Source: Cytophagales bacterium (GTDB lineage Bacteria; Bacteroidota; Bacteroidia; Cytophagales; 172606-1). From it: 64,000 bases of DNA. Where the stretch lies: the NCBI GenBank assembly GCA_030448185.1, contig JAUJNL010000011.1:1-64000 (forward strand), in the 5' to 3' direction. This document shows positions 26,795 to 35,931 of the stretch, one piece after another (the stretch's first letter is position 1; the number at the start of each line of letters is the position of its first letter). The notes beneath the pieces were generated by a model. That model searched no databases and was not told the origin of the DNA. It saw only the letters and a list, made by a program, of their open reading frames with translations. The translations under genes and the position numbers were made by a program.

Positions 26795-27430
26795 ATGAAT
26801 CAAAGACCCTACATTGTTGGTATTACCGGTGGTAGCGGCTCCGGAAAAACCTTGTTTCTGCGCCATCTCATGGAAGCTTTCCATCCCGGCGAAATTTGCC
26901 TGATCTCACAGGACAACTACTACCGGCCCCGGACCCAACAACCCCTGGATGAAAACGGTGTGCATAATTTCGATCTACCCGGCTCCATTGATTTTGAATT
27001 GTATGCCAGTCATATCAAGTCGCTTCGTGATGGGCACCGGGTACAGAAACAGGAGTATACATTTAATAACCAGGCAGCCACGCCGAGAGTATTGGCCTTT
27101 AACCCGGCTCCGGTCATTGTAGTAGAAGGCATTTTTGTGTTCTACGCCACGGAGATTGCCCGGCTGCTTGATTTGAAATTCTTTATTGATGCAACCAGTC
27201 ATTTAATTTTAAATCGCCGAATCGTGCGGGAACGCGATGAACGGGGCTACGACTTAGCGGATGTGTTGTACCGCTACGAGAAACACGTAATGCCTACGTA
27301 TCAAAAGTACATTGCTCCCCACAAATACGATGCAGACGTTATTATCCCTAATACCAATCATTTTACCAATGCCTTGCAAATGCTGACAGCCTTTTTGAAA
27401 AGTAAAGTGGGTGGTAAAGTGAAAAATTGA
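26795..27430 (+). CDS. udk: Uridine kinase
   Basis: Udk phosphorylates uridine and cytidine in pyrimidine salvage. The 211-residue protein has the P-loop GITGGSGSGKTLFL at residues 9-22, SQDNYYRP with the catalytic Asp, NFDLPGSIDF and the lid region RRIVRERDERGYD with the phosphate-binding arginines. All conserved blocks of the bacterial enzyme are present. The A-rich leader lacks a strong Shine-Dalgarno, as elsewhere in the window. Convergent with the sugar transferase gene, 11 bases apart, with no visible terminator between them. Confidence 0.93.
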   Translation: MNQRPYIVGITGGSGSGKTLFLRHLMEAFHPGEICLISQDNYYRPRTQQPLDENGVHNFDLPGSIDFELYASHIKSLRDGHRVQKQEYTFNNQAATPRVLAFNPAPVIVVEGIFVFYATEIARLLDLKFFIDATSHLILNRRIVRERDERGYDLADVLYRYEKHVMPTYQKYIAPHKYDADVIIPNTNHFTNALQMLTAFLKSKVGGKVKN

Positions 27431-27441
27431 TTTTTCTAGTA

Positions 27442-28065
27442 TTATCTTATTACTGCATCCTTCTGGCTTCCCCGGAATTTCTCAATTGTGGCGCTGGTTT
27501 CGGCACTGATACCGGAACCCTGTAAAATCTTCAGGATGGTCAAGAAGAATATCTTTACATCCAGTCCGAATGAAAGGTGGTCTACGTAGTAAACGTCGTA
27601 TTCAAACTTCTTCTCCCAGGAAATGAGATTACGGCCATTCACCTGTGCCCAACCCGTGATGCCGGGCCTTACCTCATGACGCCGGGCCTGCCGGGCATTA
27701 TAAAGTGGCAGATACTCCATGAGAAGGGGTCTTGGCCCAATCAGGGAAATATCGCCCTTCAGTACATTCAACAACTGGGGTAATTCATCAATGGACGTTT
27801 TCCGGATCAACCGGCCAATGCCTGTAAGCCGCACCGCATCGGGTAATAATTCACCGGTAGTGTCCCGGCGGTCATTCATCGTTTTGAATTTAATTATCCG
27901 GAAGGGTTTACCATGCAGGCCAGGTCGTTGCTGAATGAAAAATACCTTTCCCTGGTTGGCAAAGGCCAACAGAATGGCGGCGATTAAAGTAAAAGGCAGC
28001 GTAGCGACCAGCAATACCAGCGAAACGGCTATATCAATAAATCGCTTAAAAAATGCTTTGTACAT
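27442..28065 (-). CDS. Small monotopic phosphoglycosyltransferase (undecaprenyl-phosphate sugar transferase)
   Basis: A 207-residue PglC/WcaJ-core enzyme that transfers a sugar phosphate from a nucleotide sugar to the lipid carrier, the first step of polysaccharide or glycan assembly at the inner membrane. It has the single N-terminal re-entrant hydrophobic helix ([20 protein letters not shown]), then [19 protein letters not shown], the catalytic Asp-Glu pair in [31 protein letters not shown] and [14 protein letters not shown]. The extra four-helix N-terminal domain of WbaP-type proteins is absent. With the GT4 gene upstream on the same strand it suggests part of a surface polysaccharide locus interrupted by a barrel protein gene. 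Confidence 0.93.
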   Translation of the reverse strand: MYKAFFKRFIDIAVSLVLLVATLPFTLIAAILLAFANQGKVFFIQQRPGLHGKPFRIIKFKTMNDRRDTTGELLPDAVRLTGIGRLIRKTSIDELPQLLNVLKGDISLIGPRPLLMEYLPLYNARQARRHEVRPGITGWAQVNGRNLISWEKKFEYDVYYVDHLSFGLDVKIFFLTILKILQGSGISAETSATIEKFRGSQKDAVIR

Positions 28066-28162
28066 ACTTGTCTTTACGCCATTGCTATCTACTAATGGAC
28101 ATCAACTCCGGTTTTTGGAGTTTATATTCTTGCTCACTGCTAAATAGAAAAAGCAATGATGG

Positions 28163-28972
28163 TTATTTTACCCGCCAGGACAAACCCATATTTATCAGTA
28201 GATTAACATTTTTAGCTTTAGAACTGAGGTTATAATAGTCATACGAAAAGGTTTCATACCCTGCTATACCAAGAACAGATACCTGCCGGTCATTGTTATA
28301 CTGACTGTCTATCTTACGCAATCCCAGCTGAAGTTGCGTATCCAGTGAAAGCTTTATGTGGCTGGTAATGCCGTAATGAATACCAGTGCCTAATACAAGT
28401 CCATAATCCAGTTTGTGCGTTCGGTATTTTCCGTCGTCTCGAAAAGTAGAATGACTTCCTGAAGGGGAATGGAGATACCCTCCGATGGTATTAGGTGAAG
28501 GATTAAAGTTCTTTCTCCATTCATACTGCATGCCATAAATCCTCGATTTTTGCAGCAAGGCCAGGAAACCACCTGCCCCGGCACTCCAATACAACTTACC
28601 CGTACTTTGCCACCTGAACAACACCGGCAATGAAAAGTAATCGTTATCAACTTCCCGGATGAACTGACTTTCATACATCGAATATTCATTACGTATCGTC
28701 CGCTTCGCATTTACATTAACTCCCTTTTCTTCGTAATTTATTCCTGTTTGGACTGCAAAGTGCCTAGTGATTGTGTATTCTACCAATACTCCGGCCATAA
28801 ATCCCGCTTTTGTGTCAGGTTGATAGTCCATTTTTGCAAATGGTGATTTTGCCCCAACAAAACTACTTAGGCTGGTTCCCATCCGGATACCAACCGAGAA
28901 AGAATGTGGTTTGCTTTGGCCCAGCGTGGGCAAGGTGAAAACCAACAGCACCACTAAGAAAATATATTTCAT
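28163..28972 (-). CDS. Outer-membrane beta-barrel protein (PorT-like)
   Basis: The ATG at 28972 is chosen because it starts a clear signal peptide (MKYIFLVVLLVFTLPTLGQ); the frame is open further upstream without similarity. The mature protein shows SVGIRMGTSLSSFVG, AGFMAGVLVEYTITRHFAVQ, TGINYEEKGVNV, FSLPVLFRWQSTGKLYWSAG and a final strand VNLLINMGLSWRVK, the pattern of eight-stranded outer-membrane barrels of the PorT/OmpA-like group that are very common in Bacteroidota. No specific role can be given; it sits between two polysaccharide genes. Confidence 0.82.
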   Translation of the reverse strand: MKYIFLVVLLVFTLPTLGQSKPHSFSVGIRMGTSLSSFVGAKSPFAKMDYQPDTKAGFMAGVLVEYTITRHFAVQTGINYEEKGVNVNAKRTIRNEYSMYESQFIREVDNDYFSLPVLFRWQSTGKLYWSAGAGGFLALLQKSRIYGMQYEWRKNFNPSPNTIGGYLHSPSGSHSTFRDDGKYRTHKLDYGLVLGTGIHYGITSHIKLSLDTQLQLGLRKIDSQYNNDRQVSVLGIAGYETFSYDYYNLSSKAKNVNLLINMGLSWRVK

Positions 28973-29076
28973 GTTGAGCAAATCGGGTAAAAATTTAAAT
29001 GTAACGTTTCGGTTGAACACAGAATAGTACATAAACCCTGCTAAAATATCTGAAGCTAATAGTCAATCATTCGTAA

Positions 29077-30315
29077 CTACCCCGCCACTTTCGCCAGTTC
29101 TTCCAGATACCGCTTGGCCAACGCTTCCCGGTCAAAGTACTTTTTGGCGTAACGATAACCGTTTAGTCCTTCGGTGGCAAGCTGCCCGTTTGCCTGCAAG
29201 TATCCGCTTATTTTGGCCGTAATATCCTCAATATTTTCTGGCTCAGCGTATACCCCGCACTGTGCTTCCTCCACCAATTGCCGCGAAACCCCATCAATAA
29301 GCATTAGAATCGGCTTGCGGCAGGACATATAGTCAAAGGTCTTGTTAGAGTAAATAGTTTTAAAGGTGTCCGTTTTTTTCAGCACGGAAGTACCCAAGTC
29401 CGAAGCAAGGATGTATTTAAACACCTCCCGTTTAGGCACTGAATCCACGAATTGCACGTTGGTAAGCCGGCGTTTTTGCACCTCTTCTTTCAGCAAGGGC
29501 TTCTGCATCCCGTCTCCGATGAGTAGAAAATGAGCTTGCGTATTCTTTAACCTCTCGGCAGTTTCAATCAGTTGGATGAGGTGATTGGCTACTCCGTGAG
29601 CCCCTACGTAAGTAATAACAAATTTATCCTGCCACCCCATTTCGCGCCGGAAAGCTGCGGCATCGAAACCGTTCAGTAGCTCTTCCGAAAGCGAAAAGTC
29701 GGCCGCGTTCGGAATCATCACGACTTTATCCGCTGGTACCCCTTTTTCTTCGATCAGCTTCTGCCGGAAGGCCGGCGTGAGTGTATTAATGCGTGTTGAT
29801 TTCCGGTAAATAAACTTCTCGAACCAGTAGGCGAAGCGAATAATGGTTGTATTGGTTAACACCCCGGTATCAATGGCTGATTCTGGCCACAGATCACGCA
29901 CCTCAAACACCAGTGGAATCCGCTTAATTCTTGACAACAGGTATCCGGTAATGCCCACAAATAAAGGGGGTGAAGTTACAGTTACGACATCATACCGTTG
30001 CCTTGCCCGGAATATCCCGCAACTAATACTGGAGAACACGAAGGAAAAATAAGCCCATAAACGGCCCACGAAGTTGGTATTATAGGCTTCTGATACATGG
30101 CAGCGGTATACCGTAATATTCCGTTCATATGTCTCTTTCACAATAAACTTTCCCCGGTGCTTCTCCCGCTTCTTTCCGGTAGCATAGTGAACCATTCCCC
30201 CGATAACCGTAACCTGATGACCATTCTGGGCCCATACTCGGGTCATTTCATTGAAACGGGAGCCTCCGGGGTCGTCCTTCTCCAAAAAATACTGGTGAAT
30301 CAGCAGAATGTGCAT
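29077..30315 (-). CDS. Glycosyltransferase family 4 (WbuB-like)
   Basis: A 412-residue GT-B fold retaining glycosyltransferase. The N-terminal half starts MHILLIHQYFLEKDDPGGSR and contains VTVTSPPLFVGITGY and PLVFEVRDLWPESAIDTGVL, typical of WbuB-type enzymes that act on N-acetylated hexosamines or fucosamine in O-antigen synthesis. The C-terminal half has VITYVGAHGVANHLIQLIET, then FLLIGDGMQKPLL, and SNKTFDYMSCRKPILMLIDG with the nucleotide-sugar-binding Glu/Asp region. Intact. Together with the phosphoglycosyltransferase it points to a short surface-glycan segment; other genes of that pathway are not in the window. Confidence 0.9.
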   Translation of the reverse strand: MHILLIHQYFLEKDDPGGSRFNEMTRVWAQNGHQVTVIGGMVHYATGKKREKHRGKFIVKETYERNITVYRCHVSEAYNTNFVGRLWAYFSFVFSSISCGIFRARQRYDVVTVTSPPLFVGITGYLLSRIKRIPLVFEVRDLWPESAIDTGVLTNTTIIRFAYWFEKFIYRKSTRINTLTPAFRQKLIEEKGVPADKVVMIPNAADFSLSEELLNGFDAAAFRREMGWQDKFVITYVGAHGVANHLIQLIETAERLKNTQAHFLLIGDGMQKPLLKEEVQKRRLTNVQFVDSVPKREVFKYILASDLGTSVLKKTDTFKTIYSNKTFDYMSCRKPILMLIDGVSRQLVEEAQCGVYAEPENIEDITAKISGYLQANGQLATEGLNGYRYAKKYFDREALAKRYLEELAKVAG

Positions 30316-30388
30316 GGCGCAAAGTTACAGAGCAAATGGGAGAATGTGCAGACAGGAGGATGTGGCGATGTGCTGATTGTGATATGGC

Positions 30389-30471
30389 TGAATTGTTAAA
30401 TTGTTTGATGGTTATATTGTTGTATGGCTATATGGTTAAATTGTTTTATTGTTGAATGGTTAAATGGCTAA
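30389..30471. repeat. Low-complexity degenerate tandem repeat
   Basis: Words such as GGTTAAATTGTT, GGTTATATTGTT, GGCTATATGG and GGTTAAATGGC follow each other with a period of about 8-16 bases. It separates the polysaccharide genes from the IS630 remnant. Confidence 0.6.
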
Positions 30472-30607
30472 AAAAAGATCCGATAAGCTTTAGTAAAGAA
30501 GCTTTCAAAAAAGAATTACTTAGGGTAAAAACAATTCAACACAGGATAATCAATATTATAGTGGAACGAATTAAAAATAGACAAAAAAGGGATATAGGAA
30601 AAAGCCG

Positions 30608-31687
30608 ATGCCCAAGCAAGTATAGGTAGAAAAGACTTATCCGCAGGATGGCTTAGAGAAGTTATACCGGAGTGAACACGATGGCCGGGTCAAAGAATGC
30701 TTACTAGCCATCCTGCTGCTTTATGAAGGGAACACCCTTACGGCTACGGCTCAGACGGTGAAGGTAACGCGTCAAACCGTTACTAGTTGGCTTGTTAGCT
30801 GGAATAAGCGAGGCTATCAGGGATTGAAACCCGAATTCAGCGGTGGCTATACTCCCCGGTTACGTAAGCAGGAGTGGGACCAGGTAGTGTCACAAATCAA
30901 GGGGAAAGGCTACGATATCGAGCAAGTGAGCGCCTTGATTCTAGCAAAAAAGCTGTGCACTACTCTTATGAGATGGTCTGGTATAAATTACGCAAGGAAT
31001 ATAATACCCTATGGCAAGCCTTACCTTGACAACGAGAAAATGCCCAAGGATGCCGGTGAACAAATTCAAAAAAGTAGGGGCTTTGCTAGACTTGTATCCA
31101 CAGGCAACGCTAGGCTTTGTCGATGGAAGTACGTGGCAAACCGGCCGAATCATACCCGCATGCTGTATCCACCCGCTTTGGCCTTATCAGCAGGAAGGAC
31201 GGCAATCACAGCCTTTCTTTGGGGTTATGCCCCTTACCGGAATTGCTTGTCTAGAAGCCGTAGAAAAAGCCGATGCTTCCGCCATGGAAGCCTTTCTTGA
31301 ATCGATCCGAAGTCAAAATAATAGCCGAAGATTTACAACGTATAAGGTCTGATGGAAGCCCCATTGGAGTAGTACTCGACAATGCCCGGATTCATCATGC
31401 CCGAGTAGTCAAACAAAAAGCCATGGAGTTAGATCGTCACTTGCTTTTCCTGCCAGCTTATTCCCCTACATTCAATCCGATTGAATCCGATTGAATTCTT
31501 CTGGATTGAATTCTTCTGGAAGGATGGTAAGAAAATGCTTGCCAAAGAAGCCGGCTTCAACCAGGCTAAACAAAAAGCCCAACCGGTCTTCCTCCAGTTG
31601 ATGCGTCAAAGAGCTTTGTCCTATGCCCGTAGTTGGATCAACTGTGCCCGTAGTTGGATCAATCAGTTTGTTGATTATCCCTCTTGA
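30608..31687 (+). pseudogene. Broken IS630-family transposase
   Basis: The frame begins MPKQV and meets a TAG at codon 6, then continues with a helix-turn-helix region (TATAQTVKVTRQTVTSWLVSW, split by no gap) to about 30960, where it shifts. Later phases carry GFVDGSTWQTGR (first Asp), VVLDNARIHHARVV (second Asp) and FLPAYSPTFNPIE (catalytic Glu block), the IS630 DDE signature. The 3' part has three tandem micro-duplications at 31476-31495 (10 bp), 31490-31519 (15 bp) and 31625-31666 (period 21). At least three frame breaks and one stop make it inactive. Terminal inverted repeats could not be fixed with confidence. Confidence 0.8.
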
Positions 31688-31857
31688 GTTTGTTAAAGAA
31701 GTAACTAAATCAACTATACGAAGTAATCAGCGAAGCCTTATGAGAATAACTTGATTTAAGAAAGACTTATTCTTGTTTGTAAAGGTTGTGATTAGATTCA
31801 TTATAAAATCAATCTTTGATTAACTTCTGCTTGGCTGTATACTAATCAATTCCCATA

Positions 31858-33250
31858 GTTTCCCGCGGCCGGAAGGCGTACATTAAACTTGCTCCCTTGT
31901 CCGATCTGACTTTCTACTGCAATGGTGCCGCCGTTACGTTCTAACGAATTCCCGGCAAAAAGGCCAATCCCAGCCCCGTACCCGATTCACCAGCCGTACC
32001 TTTGGTCGTATGTTTGGTGTGAAACGAGAAAATTTTTTCCAGAGCCTCCGGCGACATGCCAACCCCGAATCGGCAATAGTTAACTCCACAAAGGAACCAA
32101 ATTGCCGGGCTACAATCTGCACTTTTCCGGCTGGCGGCGTAAATTTAATTGCATTGGAAACCAGATTACGGATCACCGACTCAACCATATTAATGTCAGC
32201 TTGCACCAGCGCAGGTTGCGCGGTATACGGTTTTTTCGAGGGTAATCTCTTTTAATACCGATGCCGCATGCAATGCCTGACAAACTTTTTCGGTTAATTC
32301 GTAAGGCCGGAATTGGGTAGTAACCCGCTCCACCTGATCCATCTGCAGGCGCCCCCAGTTGAGCAAATCCTCTACTAATTTCTGGGTTTGCCGCGAGGAC
32401 TCCAGGGCCAGACTAGCCATCTTTTTTGAATCCTTGGGAACGCTTGCGTAGGCAGGATCGTCCATCATCTCCAGCAATAGTGGTATTCCGGGTAGGGCCG
32501 CGTAAGTCGTGGCTGATGATCGAGAAAAACTGGCTTTTCTGGTTATTCAATCCCTGAGCTGACGCTCCGTCTTCTCGCGTTCCCGGATTTCTTTTGCCAT
32601 TACCAAGCCTAGCAGTCCGGCCAGGACTCCACCCAAGGACAATCGTAAGCTGATTGGCCCGCTGATGATTCTTCAGCAGCGCGTGAGATTCGTATTTACG
32701 CCGCTGCAAAGAATTTTTCAATTTGCTTTTTAATTCTCCCGAAATAGCCTCAATATTCTCCCCCGCTTCTTAGCTCTGGCCGCCCGGCGTATTAACCCTT
32801 TTTTATCAGCTACTACTCCCCGCTCAATGGCAATGGCTTTTTCCAGCAGTTGGAACTGCTCCTTGACCAAGGGACGCAACTGTCCGATTTTCTCGCTTTG
32901 CCAGGAATACGGTGCCGTCAGCTGCTGTACGATTGCAGGTGCTGCCAGGTAATAGTCCGGGAGGCCTCGTAATTGCGCAAAACGCCGCCGCGGTCCGACA
33001 TAACGTGGCTTTCACGCTTGACTCACAATCAGCAAGTTTCGGTCCAGCAGGTCCAGAAGGCTGGTTATGACCGAATCAGTATGCTCAATCAATGAAGTAT
33101 TCTCGTAAAATTGGTTAGAAACCCGCACTGAATAGCCAATAGAGGCAAACAGCAGCAGTACCAGTACCCAGACCAAGGGATCAGTTTAAAAGGATGGGGA
33201 AGCTTTTTCCCTGAATGTTGACGAACATGTCTTGCTTTCAAGTTATTATT
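31858..33250 (-). pseudogene. Decayed CHASE3 sensor histidine kinase
   Basis: Pieces in different phases assemble into one kinase. From the 5' end: a membrane segment (VLVLLLFASIGYSVRVSNQF) and the CHASE3-like sensor (YENTSLIEHTDSVITSLLDL, then RGLPDYYLAAP and IGQLRPLVKEQFQLLEKAIA), then coiled coil, the phospho-acceptor box FFSIISHDLRGP, MASLALESSRQTQKLVEDLL, the N-box VIRNLVSNAIKFTPPAGK, a damaged DSG box and GESGTGLGLA in the ATP lid, ending VESQIGQGSKFNVRLPA. I count at least six frame breaks in 1.4 kb, one per roughly 200 bases, far more than in neighbouring genes. It was probably a two-component sensor kinase; no response regulator lies beside it. Confidence 0.75.
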
Positions 33251-34090
33251 CTCCAAAAGTAAAATCGTCAATTTTATTTTTTCTCCCTGCTTATCTGCTT
33301 CTGCTTACATATGTACTATTTGAAGCAAGTTTGCGGCAACCATATCGGAATTTGAGATACACCAGCGGGATGCTGTCCAGGGGATGCGGTCGTGTCTTTG
33401 CTTTAGCGGGTGACCAAGGCCATTCAGCTCGAGAAATCAATTTCCTGCTTTTCATCGGCTTGTGATCCAATCGGCTTTTGCCTGCCTACCACCTGCATAC
33501 TGAATTAAATGCGAGCGGCTGCCACAATATCCCTTAAGATATTCTTCCCGGCTTGCCCATTCTGCCAATGAGTGGTAACTTCCGCAGCGGGTAAAATTAT
33601 TTGGTAAATAGTCCTCCTGATCATGATCAAACAATGTTGTGCAGCTCTTCTGTATGTTACTGGTATAATGCCAGACAGCAACCAAGACTGATGACTGCCG
33701 AATCAAAAGCAGCCTAACATCATTCTGTTCTGCATAGCCGATGATGCTTCATTTCCGCATTTCGGAATTTGATTGGTTTTTCTTCTGTTTCCGGTATTCT
33801 TTTTTGCCTGCTTCAGCTTATCCGGCTGCCTTTATAGGGTGGTATACAAAGCTGCCGCCCTAAAGTTATTTCCGCAATTTCAATTTTAGCCTTATTTTTT
33901 AGTAATATTAGCATAAAAGATACCACGGGTGCAAAAGGCATTCTCCCTATTTTATAGGCAGATACAACCCGGTGAAACCTTCTCAAAGGACCACAGATAA
34001 GCAAGAGATTATTCTGAATCCTGGGGTAAAAGAGCATCATCTCGATTTCTCAAATGACCTTGCCTGTTGTTAGAACCCACATATTCCGTT
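33251..34090. other. 840-base stretch without a recognisable gene
   Basis: Two short minus-strand open frames (33452-33706 and 33813-34040) have no family resemblance that I can see. Given the decay on both sides this may be an eroded gene, but I cannot name it. Confidence 0.4.
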
Positions 34091-35058
34091 ATGAATCACG
34101 ACCAGACTACCTACACCCGTCGCAACTTTCTGAGCTCGACAGCTGCTGCTGGAGTTTCCGCTCCCTTTGCCTGCCAGCTTGTCCCGGCACCTGTAGCTAC
34201 TCCCCTCCGGCAGACGCACGCACGATCGTATTTTCCAAACACCTCGACTGGTCTGACTACTGCTGCGTGGCCGAAATAGCGGCCGAAACGGGTTTTGATG
34301 GAATCGACCTGACGGTTCGTCCACAAAGGACATATTCTGCCCGAAAAAGTTTTAAGACTTACCCAAAGCCGTAGCAGCGGCCCGGAAAGCCGGAGTAAAA
34401 ATTGAAATGATCACCCACGGCCATCACCGACGCCAGTGATGCCTTTACCGAACCCATTCTGAAAACCGCCAGTAAGTTGGGCATCCGGTATTACCGGACC
34501 GGCTGGTCTCTCCTTAAATGAATCATTATTGGGTTGAAAAAGCCTTCAGCAATGCAAGACGCAATTAGGTCAACTGGCCCAACTGAACAAGAAATATTCG
34601 ATTCATGGCGCTCATCAGAACCACGCCGGTACTCGGCTGGGCGGTCCAGTTTGGGATCTGTGATGGTGCTGAAAGACTTAGATCCGCAGTGGATGGGTTG
34701 CCAGTACGATATCCGGCATGCTACGGTGGAAGGAGCACAGTCCTGGCCGCTGGTCTGGATCTATTAAAAACGCACATCCGGACGCTGGATATCTGGCGAT
34801 TTTAAGTGGATGGAAGAAGGCGGCAAAGTGGAAGGCGGAAACTGTGCCGCTGGGGCGAAGGAATGGTCGATTTTAAAAAATACCTCCAACTGGTCGGTAA
34901 GCACCATCTCAGTGGTCCGTTTTCCCTGCATTATGAATATCCCGTGCTAACAGAGGCCGACAAGAATCTGCCGGAAGCGGGAAAAGCGGAAAAATCCGTA
35001 GCCATCATGAAAAGACCTCCACAAGCTGGAAATGATGCTTAAGGAAGCAAACCTGTAA
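34091..35058 (+). pseudogene. Decayed Tat-exported sugar phosphate isomerase/epimerase
   Basis: The ATG at 34091 starts MNHDQTTYTRRNFLSSTAAAG, a twin-arginine export signal. Successive phases then give IVFSKHLDWSDYCCVAEIAA, ETGFDGIDLTVRP, KAGVKIEMITT, LGIRYYRTGWS, QYDIRHATVEGAQSWP, LLKTHIRTLDI, FKWMEEGG, LGEGMVDFKKYLQ and FSLHYEYPVL, the course of a xylose-isomerase-like TIM barrel. The end is MKKDLHKLEMMLKEANL with a stop at 35056-35058 once one A is restored. At least six frame breaks. Related intact proteins are secreted sugar isomerase/epimerases common in Cytophagales; the product here is unlikely to be made unless the breaks are sequence errors. Confidence 0.75.
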
Positions 35059-35085
35059 AACCTCTGCTATTGCGATACGCTATCT

Positions 35086-35480
35086 ATGCAAGACATCAGC
35101 TGCCAGCGGTTGGAAAACGCCCATCAGTCAACGGTAAGAGCGTTGATAAAAGCCTCTACCGGGAAGACCCTGCCGGAAAACCATGACGGATGCAAAGATT
35201 ACCCTCGCTTTCAACCGCCTGAAATTACCGCACCCGGAAACCGGCTGATACTCGTTTTGAAAGACAAAATCAGGTAGTGGCTATGCGTTGCTGATTAATT
35301 TCTGGAGCAATGAATACGGGGAAACATCCTGATTATTGATGAATTATACATCATTCCTGCATTCAGGAGCCAGGCGCGGCGCGTTTATCGTTACCTGATC
35401 GAGTACTTCGCTGTGTGGGTTTGGAACCGATGTGCCTACAATAGCTGGGCTTTAGGATTATACGGTGGATTTAAAGAGTC
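35086..35480 (+). pseudogene. Decayed GNAT-family acetyltransferase
   Basis: Across two or three phases the sequence reads LVLKDKI, then SGYALLINFWSNEYG, GNILIIDELYIIPAFRSQ and RYLIEYFAV. IDELYIIPAFRSQGxG is the acetyl-CoA-binding motif A of GNAT enzymes, here with the last glycines damaged. The N-terminal part (QDISCQRLENAHQSTVRALI) is weakly similar. It follows the isomerase pseudogene by about 30 bases and appears equally eroded. The C-terminal end could not be placed exactly. Confidence 0.55.
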
Positions 35481-35931
35481 AGACCAAAGGGATTTTCTTG
35501 GCGTGCTTGATTGTGAGTAGTGAAAGCGAGGAGATAAGAAGTGATGGGCAGCAGTGGCCATTAAGGAAAATCTTATTCAACTGGGTTGAAACCTGGCAAT
35601 GGTAGAAATTGGAAAGAAGCCATTGCCTTTCTGGAAAGACAACTGGTGGACATTATACGGACAGCAATGTCGTCCGGGCAGAAACTTCCGTATAAATAGG
35701 GATAAACCACAATGCTTAGAAACGGTTTTAAACCCCCTACGGTCATCCCTGCCCCTTCATTTCATTTCCTTAGCCGCACCAGGGACCAGTTGAGTTCGTC
35801 CCCGCAGGCGTTGTGCCCAGTGAAGGGCAGGATGATGGTTGAGGCCAAATACCCTTGTAAAACCACTTGTTAGTAATTTTCCCGGTCTTGGTAACTTTCC
35901 TGGTTGTCTATCACTTTAATACCCTCTATTT
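35481..35931. other. 450-base stretch, no gene recognised
   Basis: A 64-codon plus-strand frame (35599-35793) has no similarity that I recognise. It probably belongs to the decayed zone; the promoter of the PAS kinase must lie near its right end. Confidence 0.4.
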
